Positions 1 through 6,209 of a DNA stretch of 9,851 nt are shown here, piece by piece. The notes beneath the pieces are model-generated. The model ran no database searches and was not told the origin of the DNA. It saw only the letters and a program-made list of their open reading frames with translations. The stretch is from positions 1-9,851 of the forward strand of contig CAJCIF010000046.1 of NCBI GenBank assembly GCA_903970355.1. Direction: 5' to 3'. The stretch's first letter is position 1. Each line of letters opens with the position of its first letter. Position numbers and translations under genes: made by a program. This DNA comes from Actinomycetota bacterium (GTDB taxonomy: Bacteria > Cyanobacteriota > Vampirovibrionia > Obscuribacterales > Obscuribacteraceae).

Positions 1-795
1 GAAGGCTATTGCGTCACCGAGCATGGCTGGGTGCAGAGCTACGGTTCACGTTACGTAAAGCCACCCATCGTATTTGGCGATATCGTTCGTCCGGAGCCTA
101 TTACTGTACGTTGGTCTAGTTATGCAAAATCACTAACCAAGAAACCTATGAAAGGTATGCTTACTGGCCCTGTGACGATGTTGCAATGGTCTTTCGTGCG
201 TGACGATCAACCGCGTTCAAGAACCTGCCAACAGCTCGCGCTTGTCATTCGCGATGAAGTCGTAGATCTCGAAAAAGCGGGCATCCAAGTTATTCAAATT
301 GACGAACCGGCAATTCGTGAAGGCTTGCCTTTGCACCGAGAAGATTGGCAAGAATATCTTGCCTGGGCCGTTAAGAGCTTTCAGCTTTCATCATGTGGTG
401 TCGGAGATGAGACCCAAATACATACTCACATGTGCTATTCGGAATTTAACGACATCATTGAAGCTGTCGCGGCTCTGGATGCCGATGTCGTATCAATCGA
501 AACAGCTCGCTCGCAACTAGAACTTCTGGATGCCTTTGTACGCTTCAAGTATCCAAATGAAATCGGACCTGGTGTCTACGACATCCATTCACCACGAGTA
601 CCACCAGAATCTGAAATGGCGGATCTCTTAGACAAAGCGCTGGCTGTGCTATCACCATCTCAGCTGTGGGTGAATCCAGATTGCGGATTGAAGACCCGCC
701 GATGGGAAGAAGTAACACCTGCCCTTCGACTAATGGTAGAAGCAGCCCGCAAGAAGCGTGCCGCACTTCCTGCGGTTGCCGAAGTGCGCGGTTAA
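1..795 (+). CDS. metE: Cobalamin-independent methionine synthase, C-terminal part (5' end outside window)
   Basis: This is the catalytic C-terminal barrel of 5-methyltetrahydropteroyltriglutamate-homocysteine methyltransferase, which makes methionine in the cytosol without B12. The frame is open from base 1, so the N-terminal half lies upstream. The zinc and homocysteine site is complete: the HMC motif (codons near 427-435) gives the His and first Cys, SIETARS gives the Glu, and NPDCGLKTR gives the last Cys. The spacings of 22 and 61 residues match those between E. coli MetE C643, E665 and C726. [10 protein letters not shown] and [12 protein letters not shown] are also typical MetE segments. 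The final residues (LPAVAEVRG) go past the usual end near [10 protein letters not shown] and are encoded by the first copy of a tandem repeat that continues after the stop. The family assignment is near certain; the repeat-derived tail is my inference. Confidence 0.97.
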   Translation, partial: EGYCVTEHGWVQSYGSRYVKPPIVFGDIVRPEPITVRWSSYAKSLTKKPMKGMLTGPVTMLQWSFVRDDQPRSRTCQQLALVIRDEVVDLEKAGIQVIQIDEPAIREGLPLHREDWQEYLAWAVKSFQLSSCGVGDETQIHTHMCYSEFNDIIEAVAALDADVVSIETARSQLELLDAFVRFKYPNEIGPGVYDIHSPRVPPESEMADLLDKALAVLSPSQLWVNPDCGLKTRRWEEVTPALRLMVEAARKKRAALPAVAEVRG

Positions 796-990
796 AAACT
801 AAGCTTGTTTGAGATGCGCTTGCTGCTGCATTTCCTGCGGTCGCCGAAACATGCCGTTAAAAACTCAGCTTGATCGAGGCACTTGCTGCGCCATTTCCTG
901 CCGTCATCGAAGTACGCCGTTAAAAACTCAGCTTGATCTAGACGCTCGCTGCTGCATCCGAAGTGCGCTTTTAAATGTTTGGTTAGATCG
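762..990. repeat. Tandem ~64 bp repeat overlapping the 3' end of metE (about 3.5 copies)
   Basis: The segment TTCCTG recurs at 767, 832 and 895, and GTTAAAAACT recurs at 791, 856 and 919, so the period is 65 then 63 bp. Each copy continues into a shared AGCTTG(AT) segment and a GCTTGCTGC-like segment. A fourth, degenerate and shortened copy starts near 952. Copy 1 encodes the last metE codons and stop. Copy 1 also forms a hairpin from perfect 8 bp arms, CGCACTTC (762-769) and GAAGTGCG (781-788). Copy 2 keeps a partial version with altered arms (GCATTTC at 828-834, GAAACATGC at 846-854). No T-run follows, so these are not classical terminators. The copies fill most of the gap between metE and the convergent DUF6088 gene; I see no gene in 796-1089. 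Confidence 0.9.
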
Positions 991-1089
991 GCGCCTTCAA
1001 AAACTGCAACCTATGGTTCCCGCGACGATAGTCGTCGAATCGAAAGGTGCGGCAGAAATTATGGCGTCCAGTCAGATTTTTGTGCAATT

Positions 1090-1734
1090 TCAAATCGATA
1101 CGCAAAGCGGTATTGGTGGTCTCTTGTCATAATTCCAATCCCAAGGGCGGAATTTAATTTGATCGCTCAACCAAGCTGGCATCCAGCGTATGTTTTTGCG
1201 AAATACTGAGGGATCATCTCTTCTAAACAGCAGTTTCGCCCCGCGAATCAAATTATCATTGGCAACTCTTTCGCCAAGATTCCACAGCGCTCGAGCAACC
1301 TCGCCTGCTTTCGTTGATGTCATCCGAAGCTTACGGGGAGCGGAATGTTTGAGCGTAATTGTTTTATCGCCGATTTTAAAACTGCTTGTGTGTCCATCTA
1401 TATAAAACGTCTGGTTGCATATTGGTTCACCATAGTTTCTGCTTCTTGGGTCATCAACAACGTTAATAGGAGCAAGCAAAATTCTCCTTCCAAAAGCAGC
1501 TGCTTTAGCGTGCGCAATTTCCAAATCAGAATAAATGCTGCGCCGAGACCGCTCTTTCACAAAGACACCGCGTGCCAAACGCACAATGAAATCCTTCAAA
1601 ATCAACCGTTGAAGAGCCTTATCTACTGCCGCCCGCATCCCAAACTGCAGGACATCCCTTGTCGTAAAAATCTGCCCTTCAGGCAGCAGGTTAATGTACC
1701 TCTTGATCATCGAAATAACTATCCCCCTAGCCAT
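1090..1734 (-). CDS. AbiEi-like antitoxin / DUF6088-family winged-helix protein, orphan
   Basis: The 214-residue protein looks like the DUF6088 / type IV AbiEi antitoxin-type family. Residues 10-62 form the N-terminal winged helix: a GQIFTTRDVLQFG segment, then AAVDKALQRL, then a VRLARGVFVK wing. Residues 108-155 (FYIDG, FKIGDKTITLKH, PRKLRM, AGEVARALWNLG) match the usual second half of that family. Such antitoxins repress their own promoter and counter a nucleotidyltransferase-type AbiEii toxin. No toxin gene is adjacent: metE converges downstream, and upstream is 201 bp of non-coding DNA. The start is well supported by AAGGAGGA at 1741-1748, 6 bases before the ATG. A palindrome, CTGAAAT-N8-ATTTCAG, lies about 25 bp upstream of the start and could be an operator. 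Family assignment is from pattern recognition; the lack of a partner is seen directly. Confidence 0.8.
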   Translation of the reverse strand: MARGIVISMIKRYINLLPEGQIFTTRDVLQFGMRAAVDKALQRLILKDFIVRLARGVFVKERSRRSIYSDLEIAHAKAAAFGRRILLAPINVVDDPRSRNYGEPICNQTFYIDGHTSSFKIGDKTITLKHSAPRKLRMTSTKAGEVARALWNLGERVANDNLIRGAKLLFRRDDPSVFRKNIRWMPAWLSDQIKFRPWDWNYDKRPPIPLCVSI

Positions 1735-1758
1735 CCCTTTTCCTCCTTCTAAGTAGTT

Positions 1759-1789
1759 CTGAAATTTGAGCTTATTTCAGTCAACGTAC
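1759..1789 (-). repeat. Left copy of the GTACGTTGACTGAAATAAGC motif (inverted)
   Basis: Read on the minus strand, 1789-1770 is GTACGTTGACTGAAATAAGC, identical over 20 bp to 6983-7002 on the plus strand. The match continues at 8 of 11 bases to 1759 (AAATTTC shared). The stretch 1759-1780 also has dyad symmetry, CTGAAAT at 1759-1765 and ATTTCAG at 1774-1780. It sits between the hairpin after the 389-codon gene and the ribosome binding site of the DUF6088 gene. It may be a transposon end, an operator, or both. TTGACT inside it could serve as a -35 box for the DUF6088 gene, but I see no good -10 at the right distance. Confidence 0.85.
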
Positions 1790-1902
1790 GAAGTCGAAAA
1801 AAGTTCACCAGCAAGGCGTGATCGGTTTGGGTTGAAGTAAGAGTTTTGGTAAGGGTGGAGAAGGTTTTTACGCGTAACTACATAGGCATATAGTACATAT
1901 TG

Positions 1903-1925
1903 CGACTGGGAAAAATTCCCAGTCG
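1903..1925 (-). terminator. Strong hairpin just after the 389-codon gene
   Basis: CGACTGGGAA (1903-1912) and TTCCCAGTCG (1916-1925) form a perfect 10 bp stem around an AAA loop, ten bases past the stop of the leftward gene. No clear U-tract follows on the minus strand, so it is a terminator or 3'-end stabiliser rather than a textbook intrinsic terminator. The remainder of the gap (1790-1902) shows no gene. Confidence 0.55.
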
Positions 1926-1935
1926 GCGTTGTGTT

Positions 1936-3105
1936 TCAGGCAACGACGGTGTAGGTTCCAGGTGGCAATCCGAAATCGGGAAATCGGTCAGCAAGCATTA
2001 CGTAGGCTTTTACTTTGACTTGTTTCTCCAGTTCGGAAGGTTCACCCGGACGGTGGCGTTTATGAGCTCTCACCCAGTAGCACTGGATTTGTCTCATTAT
2101 TTCAGCGCGTTCAGGGCACTCGCGGCACAGACCGAAATATACCCTCTCGCGATGATTGAGCGGACTGCGCAACCGAAGTACAGGAATACGATCCTCGGTT
2201 GTATCGAGAAGCGGTTGAATTTCCACCGTTCTTGTAGCCAACGATTGTTGGCGACGCGGGCGGCGTTCGCATTTGTCGGAGCTGGACTGCAAATGCAACC
2301 CAACTCCAATGGCGATGCGACAAGCGATCGTTACAGCTGAAAGTGCGTCATTGTCGATGAATCTGTGTCTATTGGTTTTGCTTCCAGGATCGCCCAACTC
2401 TTCGAGCCAAGCACCAATCAGTTCATCGGATGACGTCAAATAGTCTGTGCGGATACTTCCTTTCACACATTCTTGAAGATGTGCACCGAGACGGTTGATG
2501 CGGCCCTTGAGACGATCAAAGTTCTTCTGATTGAACCAACGCGTCAGATCTGCCTGCGTCTGTTCATTGATACCACGGTAGTTTTTCAAAGCTGACGAGA
2601 ATGTCCAGACTTTAAAGCGTGTTTCATCTCCAGATTGTCGGCAGTACACAAGGAGATGATCGAAAGAGCCACCGCCCGGCACGGAAATTGGACGAGGCAA
2701 TTGAATGCTGTAGGACTCAAATGGTGGCAAATAATCGCACCACCGCATGTTCCCTATCGAAGTTCTCGAAAGCACAGCTTGTGTTTCCTCTGTTAGCCCA
2801 TAGGTATGCCTGCCATTAACTACCCATGGAGTAAGCATGCTCGGAAGAAACAAGTTATAACCATGCGCGCTGGCGTTCGGGAAATCTGGCGGTGGTGCAA
2901 AGTTCGCCAAACCGTTATTCGCAAGAGTATGCGGTAATCCTAGAAGGAATTTTCCGAACTGCGCATAATTCAAATGCGCACCGCAGGCTGTGTAGAGTTT
3001 CTGCCCATACTTAGCCGCAGTAACTGCATGTTGGATCGAATGCATTCTCCAGAAGTCCTGGTAGACCCTAATGGCCATTCCAATTGGTTCCACTCTTATT
3101 TCCAT
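1936..3105 (-). CDS. Hypothetical protein, 389 residues, possible remote AcrVA2-like layout
   Basis: I do not recognise this protein. Its start is secure: AAGGAG (3111-3116) lies 5 bases before the ATG. It has no signal peptide or membrane segment. The N-terminal half is rich in aromatic and proline residues, including HGYNLFLPSMLTPW near 81-94 and WCDYLPPFESYSIQLPRP near 122-139. Residues 184-275 are helical and end in SAVTIACRIAIGVGLHL. A basic patch (KCERRPRRQQ, 278-287) follows, and near 343-353 the C-terminal region carries YWVRAHKRHRP. The order (an LP-rich central strand, a hydrophobic late helix, then a Trp/Arg/His-rich C-terminal part) loosely recalls AcrVA2-like proteins, but I see no diagnostic motif, so that is speculation. 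It is transcribed alone, divergently from the 3592 gene, and ends at a strong hairpin. It lies inside the block bounded by inverted repeats. Confidence 0.8.
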   Translation of the reverse strand: MEIRVEPIGMAIRVYQDFWRMHSIQHAVTAAKYGQKLYTACGAHLNYAQFGKFLLGLPHTLANNGLANFAPPPDFPNASAHGYNLFLPSMLTPWVVNGRHTYGLTEETQAVLSRTSIGNMRWCDYLPPFESYSIQLPRPISVPGGGSFDHLLVYCRQSGDETRFKVWTFSSALKNYRGINEQTQADLTRWFNQKNFDRLKGRINRLGAHLQECVKGSIRTDYLTSSDELIGAWLEELGDPGSKTNRHRFIDNDALSAVTIACRIAIGVGLHLQSSSDKCERRPRRQQSLATRTVEIQPLLDTTEDRIPVLRLRSPLNHRERVYFGLCRECPERAEIMRQIQCYWVRAHKRHRPGEPSELEKQVKVKAYVMLADRFPDFGLPPGTYTVVA

Positions 3106-3591
3106 TGTTTCTCCTTGTCGTGATGAGTGTTGGGTTGATACTGGCGCGCAAACGCATTCTTCCCCATCAAAAACGATGAGGTTCTCAAAACAAAATCGAA
3201 CTAGATGGCGCAGAACGACTGTCTTTTATAAATCCATGGATAAAAAACGAAAGATATCCCAACACTATGTTGTCACGAGTACTGGTGGCAATGGATGTTT
3301 CGAGAAATTGAAACGGGTTGCCGTCCTCAACTAGAGCAGCTTGTACTGGCAATGAGAGACCTGTAAAAGCGGATCGGCACTGCGTCCCGCTCGCAGAACT
3401 CCGACCAGTTTCTTCCGAAGGGGACATACCAGTTTCTATCAAGCAAGGCAAATATAAAGAGAATAGGTAAAGTTGGGTTTTGCAATTTGAAGAACGATCT
3501 GTACCTGTTCAACATCCGTATCGCCTGAAATGCGCTGATTCAGACATTTTTAGAGCTTGTAACGACTAACGAGAATTTTATTGATGGTTCC
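3106..3591. other. Divergent intergenic region, no gene seen
   Basis: These 486 bp separate the leftward 389-codon gene from the rightward 207-codon gene and should hold both promoters. Short open frames on both strands lack ribosome binding sites and have low-complexity, shadow-like translations. A small hairpin (CCCCATC at 3162-3168 with GATGAGG at 3175-3181) lies in the likely leader of the leftward gene. I could not pick a convincing -35/-10 pair. The stretch may hold decayed coding sequence, but nothing recognisable. Confidence 0.5.
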
Positions 3592-4215
3592 GTGAGTCGC
3601 GCAGGTAGGTTCGAAGCATGTTTGTTTTTTATCTCACAGAAAGGAATCAATAGGAATCAGAAAACCTTAGTAGAAGCGTATTTCAGAGAGAGTTTGATCG
3701 CGCATCAAAGCGTGAAATCGAAACTCCACAGACTTAAAACCCAGAACTTGGAGCATACCTTGAATTGCTTTTCCTCAACTGAATCTGTCTATCATGCATT
3801 CCGGCGGCAGTTTCCAAACGGTCATCACTCTTACGTTACTCCTCAGGAAATCGATCGTTTGTGGGAACGAGGCTGCGAACTGCTTGATTGTCACGAACTA
3901 GTCACCACCGGCAAGAATATTCGCGTTCCCGCATCGGAAGTCGCCAGAGCTGTAATGGAAAAAGCGAACTTCCATATTCTTGAATGGTACAAAAATCGTG
4001 GCAAATACCCCGAACTCAATCACCGACTGAGTGCAGTCATCGCATTGCTTTCGCTCAAAGGACTCACCTCATGGCGATCGGCTTCGCGACTGGCTGTGCA
4101 AGATCGAATTGAAATAATCATTGCGTTCTTGGATCTTAGAGTGGCTCTGGAAGAGGCCTCTGTAAGAGACGAGGAAGCTGTTATCCACAGAACAACAACC
4201 AGCTCAGGAGACTGA
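3592..4215 (+). CDS. Hypothetical helical protein, about 207 residues, uncertain start
   Basis: Unrecognised soluble protein, first gene of a likely two-gene operon. The frame is open from a stop at 3526, and the first usual start is GTG at 3592. No ATG precedes it in frame and no good ribosome binding site lies upstream, so the true start may differ or the 5' end may be degraded. The N-terminal third is basic (KGINRNQKTLVEAYFRESL, KSKLHRLKTQN). The rest is predicted helical, with TPQEIDRLWERGCELL near 84-99, an ALSLKG-like hydrophobic helix (LSAVIALLSLKGLTSW) near 144-159, and a long C-terminal helix (RIEIIIAFLDLRVALEEASV). No transmembrane segment or catalytic motif is evident. The stop is 22 bp before the next gene, which has its own strong ribosome binding site, so the pair is probably co-transcribed. 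Confidence 0.65.
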   Translation: MSRAGRFEACLFFISQKGINRNQKTLVEAYFRESLIAHQSVKSKLHRLKTQNLEHTLNCFSSTESVYHAFRRQFPNGHHSYVTPQEIDRLWERGCELLDCHELVTTGKNIRVPASEVARAVMEKANFHILEWYKNRGKYPELNHRLSAVIALLSLKGLTSWRSASRLAVQDRIEIIIAFLDLRVALEEASVRDEEAVIHRTTTSSGD

Positions 4216-4237
4216 GTAACCCCAAGGAGAATTTGAG

Positions 4238-4702
4238 ATGAAAGTCCTATTTTTCTCACCAGAAACAATCAAGGTGGGACTCGCAAATGGTTGGGTCGAC
4301 CCAACCGCATACCTGAAAGCGATTGCACCAGAACCGCTCCGGACTGGCCTCGAAAGCGGCTGGCTCAAGCCGAAGGTAGGTGATGCTTACATTGCGCAAG
4401 CCACAGGCGATGCCAATGTTGAGCAATTGCTTGCAGAGGTAAAGGCGATTGAGTTCGATCAAGTCGTCTTAATCATCAGGGACGACGATAACTCGGTTCG
4501 CTACGCGGAAGAACTTGCCGATGTGTTTCCCGGAAAGTTCACCGTACTGTACGGTTCCGGTTTCAGCAACGCCGGCATCCTGGGTATAGTTGGTGACGCA
4601 ACCATTGTCCATTGCAAGGACTATGATGTGCCATTGACCATGGTAGCCGTCCTGGATGCTTTCTTCGTAAGGGGAGAGCTTCGGGTTCCGGTATTGGCGT
4701 AA
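4238..4702 (+). CDS. Hypothetical 154-residue protein with repeated GLxxGW motif
   Basis: The start is firm: AAGGAG at 4224-4229 lies 8 bases before the ATG. The N-terminal region carries a short internal duplication, VGLANGWVDP (13-22) and TGLESGWLKP (36-45), 23 residues apart. The remainder alternates strands and helices (VEQLLAEVKAIEFDQVVLIIRDDD, then GKFTVLYGSGFSNAGILGIVGDATIVHC), which suggests a small alpha/beta or Rossmann-like fold. I recognise no family. There is no signal peptide or membrane helix. It follows the 207-codon gene by 22 bp and is followed by a GC-rich hairpin, so it is the likely last gene of that operon. The coding sequence contains a perfect 18 bp palindrome, annotated separately. 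Confidence 0.85.
   Translation: MKVLFFSPETIKVGLANGWVDPTAYLKAIAPEPLRTGLESGWLKPKVGDAYIAQATGDANVEQLLAEVKAIEFDQVVLIIRDDDNSVRYAEELADVFPGKFTVLYGSGFSNAGILGIVGDATIVHCKDYDVPLTMVAVLDAFFVRGELRVPVLA
4289..4306. repeat. Perfect 18 bp palindrome inside a coding region
   Basis: GGTTGGGTCGACCCAACC reads the same on both strands. It encodes the GWVDPT segment of the first GLxxGW repeat in the 154-residue protein. It is a candidate protein-binding site or an mRNA hairpin about 50 bases into the message, though chance cannot be excluded. Confidence 0.8.
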
Positions 4703-4707
4703 AGAGA

Positions 4708-4735
4708 GGGGCGGTGGCTTGTTCGGCACCGCCTC
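4708..4735 (+). terminator. Possible terminator after the 154-codon gene
   Basis: GGCGGTG (4710-4716) pairs with CACCGCC (4727-4733) around a 10-base loop, extended by two outer pairs with one wobble. It lies 5 bases after the stop. The nearest T-run (TTTTT at about 4753) is too far away for a classic intrinsic terminator, so efficiency is uncertain. Confidence 0.5.
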
Positions 4736-4867
4736 CGATCTAGTAGATGACCTTTTTCTGTTGCGAAACATACTAAAAACAATAGTATAGCTGGACTGTA
4801 GCCACCACTTCATCAGGAGAAGGCAGAACAAGCATTGCCAATTCAATCCTCTTGATTAGCTTTATCA

Positions 4868-4894
4868 CTCCGCAATGAAACTAGGCTCGCGGAG
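4868..4894 (+). promoter_or_regulatory. Hairpin that could mask a Shine-Dalgarno sequence
   Basis: CTCCGC (4868-4873) is complementary to GCGGAG (4889-4894), which includes most of the GGAGGA ribosome binding site at 4891-4896. If transcribed, this stem would hide the site serving the possible 16-codon ORF at 4907. The function is inference. The preceding stretch 4736-4867 holds no gene, only a weak AT-rich hairpin (ATACTA at 4770-4775 with TAGTAT at 4783-4788). Confidence 0.35.
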
Positions 4895-4906
4895 GAATTT
4901 TGTGCC

Positions 4907-4957
4907 ATGGTCGATCATCACATTTCACTCTTTCTACCGGTAGTAGAAAAAACATAA
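4907..4957 (+). CDS. Possible 16-codon leader ORF
   Basis: An ATG ten bases after GGAGGA opens a 16-codon frame that ends in TAA and contains a short hydrophobic core (ISLFLPVV). It lies in the long leader before the 149-codon gene, and its ribosome binding site can be paired in a hairpin. It may be a leader peptide, or the SD match may be accidental. A palindrome, CTACCGGTAG (4934-4943), falls within it. Confidence 0.28.
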   Translation: MVDHHISLFLPVVEKT

Positions 4958-5063
4958 GCAAACAAATCCACATCACACCTATAAGAACAAAAACAGAAAA
5001 CCCACATCGATTCGATGTGCAGACCGAAAACACCTGCAGTAAACAATCAATAAAACAAAATAT
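4947..5063 (+). promoter_or_regulatory. A-rich, G-poor leader of the 149-codon gene with a strong hairpin
   Basis: This stretch is dominated by A and C on the plus strand and has very few G residues, unlike its surroundings. Embedded in it is a perfect hairpin, CACATCG (5003-5009) with CGATGTG (5013-5019), loop ATT. A weaker alternative stem, TGCAG (5018-5022) with CTGCA (5034-5038), overlaps it, so the two cannot form together. The downstream ATG has no Shine-Dalgarno sequence, so the unstructured A-rich leader may recruit ribosomes instead. The composition and stems are seen directly; the regulatory role is inferred. Confidence 0.45.
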
Positions 5064-5513
5064 ATGAATGCTACTCGTGAAAAATTAGTCGAAGAAATAA
5101 CAGCACTACTGAGGTTTGCCTCTGAGGAATTGGCGTCTCTCAAAATGCATCGCCAGGTTTTGAGCACGCTCGATAGCGTTGTGAGAAAAGCGCGTATCGC
5201 TCTGGATGGCACTGATCAAAAGAAACGCGAATCGGCTGTTGAAGTATTGCTTTATCAGCAAAAGGTTATCGCATCGATCGAAGGTGCGAAAAACCTTTAC
5301 GAACAAGCCGGCCGCATGCTCGATGGAACTATGAAAATTGCTATCGGCAGGACCGCGAACGAACTCTCAAACACCAGTGAAATCGTCGAATTGGTGGAAA
5401 TTCAGGCGCAAATCGATGTAGCGCACAAGCTCGTTGAAGCCGGTGCCGTCTTTATTGTCCAAATTCGCGAATATGCGCTCAGAATTCGCCAGAGCCAGAA
5501 ATGGGTCTGGTAA
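5064..5513 (+). CDS. Hypothetical all-helical protein, 149 residues
   Basis: Unrecognised, cytoplasmic by appearance. Nearly the whole chain should be helical, in three or four segments: 3-50 (EKLVEEITALLRFASEEL then LDSVVRKARIAL), 53-90 (RESAVEVLLYQQKVIASIEGAKNLYEQAG) and 104-147 (SEIVELVEIQAQIDVAHKLVEAG). This suggests a helical bundle or coiled coil. It ends WVW. There is no signal peptide or membrane span. The start is the first in-frame ATG and has no ribosome binding site, only A-rich DNA, in contrast to most other genes here. The gene appears monocistronic: a long leader precedes it and a strong intrinsic terminator begins 6 bases after its stop. It lies in the block flanked by inverted repeats. 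Confidence 0.85.
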   Translation: MNATREKLVEEITALLRFASEELASLKMHRQVLSTLDSVVRKARIALDGTDQKKRESAVEVLLYQQKVIASIEGAKNLYEQAGRMLDGTMKIAIGRTANELSNTSEIVELVEIQAQIDVAHKLVEAGAVFIVQIREYALRIRQSQKWVW

Positions 5514-5518
5514 ACATA

Positions 5519-5566
5519 AGGGGGTCCTGGCCATTGCTAGCTGCAAGGTCAGGACCTCCCTTTTTC
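5519..5566 (+). terminator. Intrinsic terminator of the 149-codon gene
   Basis: GGGGGTCCTGGCC (5520-5532) pairs with GGTCAGGACCTCCC (5547-5560) with one wobble and one bulge. The stem is prolonged by TTGC/GCAA inside the loop and followed at once by TTTTT (5561-5565). It is a textbook rho-independent terminator. Confidence 0.92.
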
Positions 5567-5914
5567 TAAACAATGAACTAGGTCACTTCGTCAGAGACCA
5601 CCAACTGCAAGAGATCGTATTTCTATAGCGCGAATGCGCGATATTTGAAATTGTCAATGTGCTCAAAAAAATTGGCTCTTAGTCACAACTTTGTTGAGAA
5701 CAGACAATCACAATGTGCAGACTCAGTTCAGTTCTTCATTCCTGATTCGAATTTAAAAGCAGCCAAACGCTTATTCATTGACAAGCTATACATTTTCCGA
5801 TGAGGGACAAACCAGTCCTCTCCTCTTACTCCTGCCACACCAGTTTCTGGTGCTGGAATCGCGTGCATCTCAGCTCAGGCTGAAGTGCTTGCATCTTTAA
5901 AACAGGAGACTATC
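5567..5914. other. Intergenic region upstream of the 76-codon gene
   Basis: These 348 bp hold no supported gene. They should contain the promoter of the 76-codon and LOR genes. A perfect TTGACA lies at 5778-5783, but no acceptable -10 sits 16-18 bases downstream, so I do not call a promoter. A small GC hairpin (CGCGAATGCGCG, about 5630) is present. Confidence 0.4.
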
Positions 5915-6145
5915 ATGAACGACTCACAAAATCCCGACGTTGTCTGGACGGCAGAACTCGACGGCAAATATACGGTTGAAGTTCTGCGCACCGGCCCTCG
6001 CAGCGGTAATTTCCGCATTAGAGAAGGCGAGAGGCTAATTCACGAACGTCCGACCGGACTGTCCTATGGAGCTCAGTTTGGACCGGACGTGGATGATGTT
6101 GCAACTTGGCAGGATTGGGCCGTCGAGGTGATCGACGCACTCTAG
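5915..6145 (+). CDS. Hypothetical acidic small protein, 76 residues
   Basis: The start is ATG at 5915, with AGGAG (5904-5908) six bases upstream; an earlier TTG in frame is ignored because it lacks such a site. The chain is acidic and reads as a compact beta-rich N-terminal part (VWTAELDGKYTVEVLRTG, SGNFRIREGERLIHERP) followed by a short C-terminal helix (DVDDVATWQDWAVEVIDAL). I do not recognise the family. It has no signal peptide or membrane segment. The next gene starts 64 bp downstream with the same AGGAG-TATC-ATG context and no terminator between, so the two are probably co-transcribed up to the terminator at 6868. Confidence 0.85.
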   Translation: MNDSQNPDVVWTAELDGKYTVEVLRTGPRSGNFRIREGERLIHERPTGLSYGAQFGPDVDDVATWQDWAVEVIDAL

Positions 6146-6209
6146 TCCGATAGCACAGGTGGTGGCAACCTAGAACCCTTGCAAATCATTCGCAATCGAA
6201 AGGAGTATC

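Noticed and set aside
809..1132. 107-codon plus-strand frame after metE
   Set aside because: It reads through the tandem repeats and into the end of the DUF6088 gene; the Cys/Arg-rich repetitive translation has no ribosome binding site and is a by-product of the repeats.
1900..2340. 146-codon plus-strand frame
   Set aside because: It lies opposite the well-supported 389-codon gene and has no start signal.
3185..3515. Minus-strand frames of 88 and 62 codons in the divergent gap
   Set aside because: Neither has a ribosome binding site, the translations look unstructured, and they overlap each other in different frames.
5778..5801. Promoter with TTGACA at 5778
   Set aside because: No -10-like hexamer is found 16-18 bases downstream.
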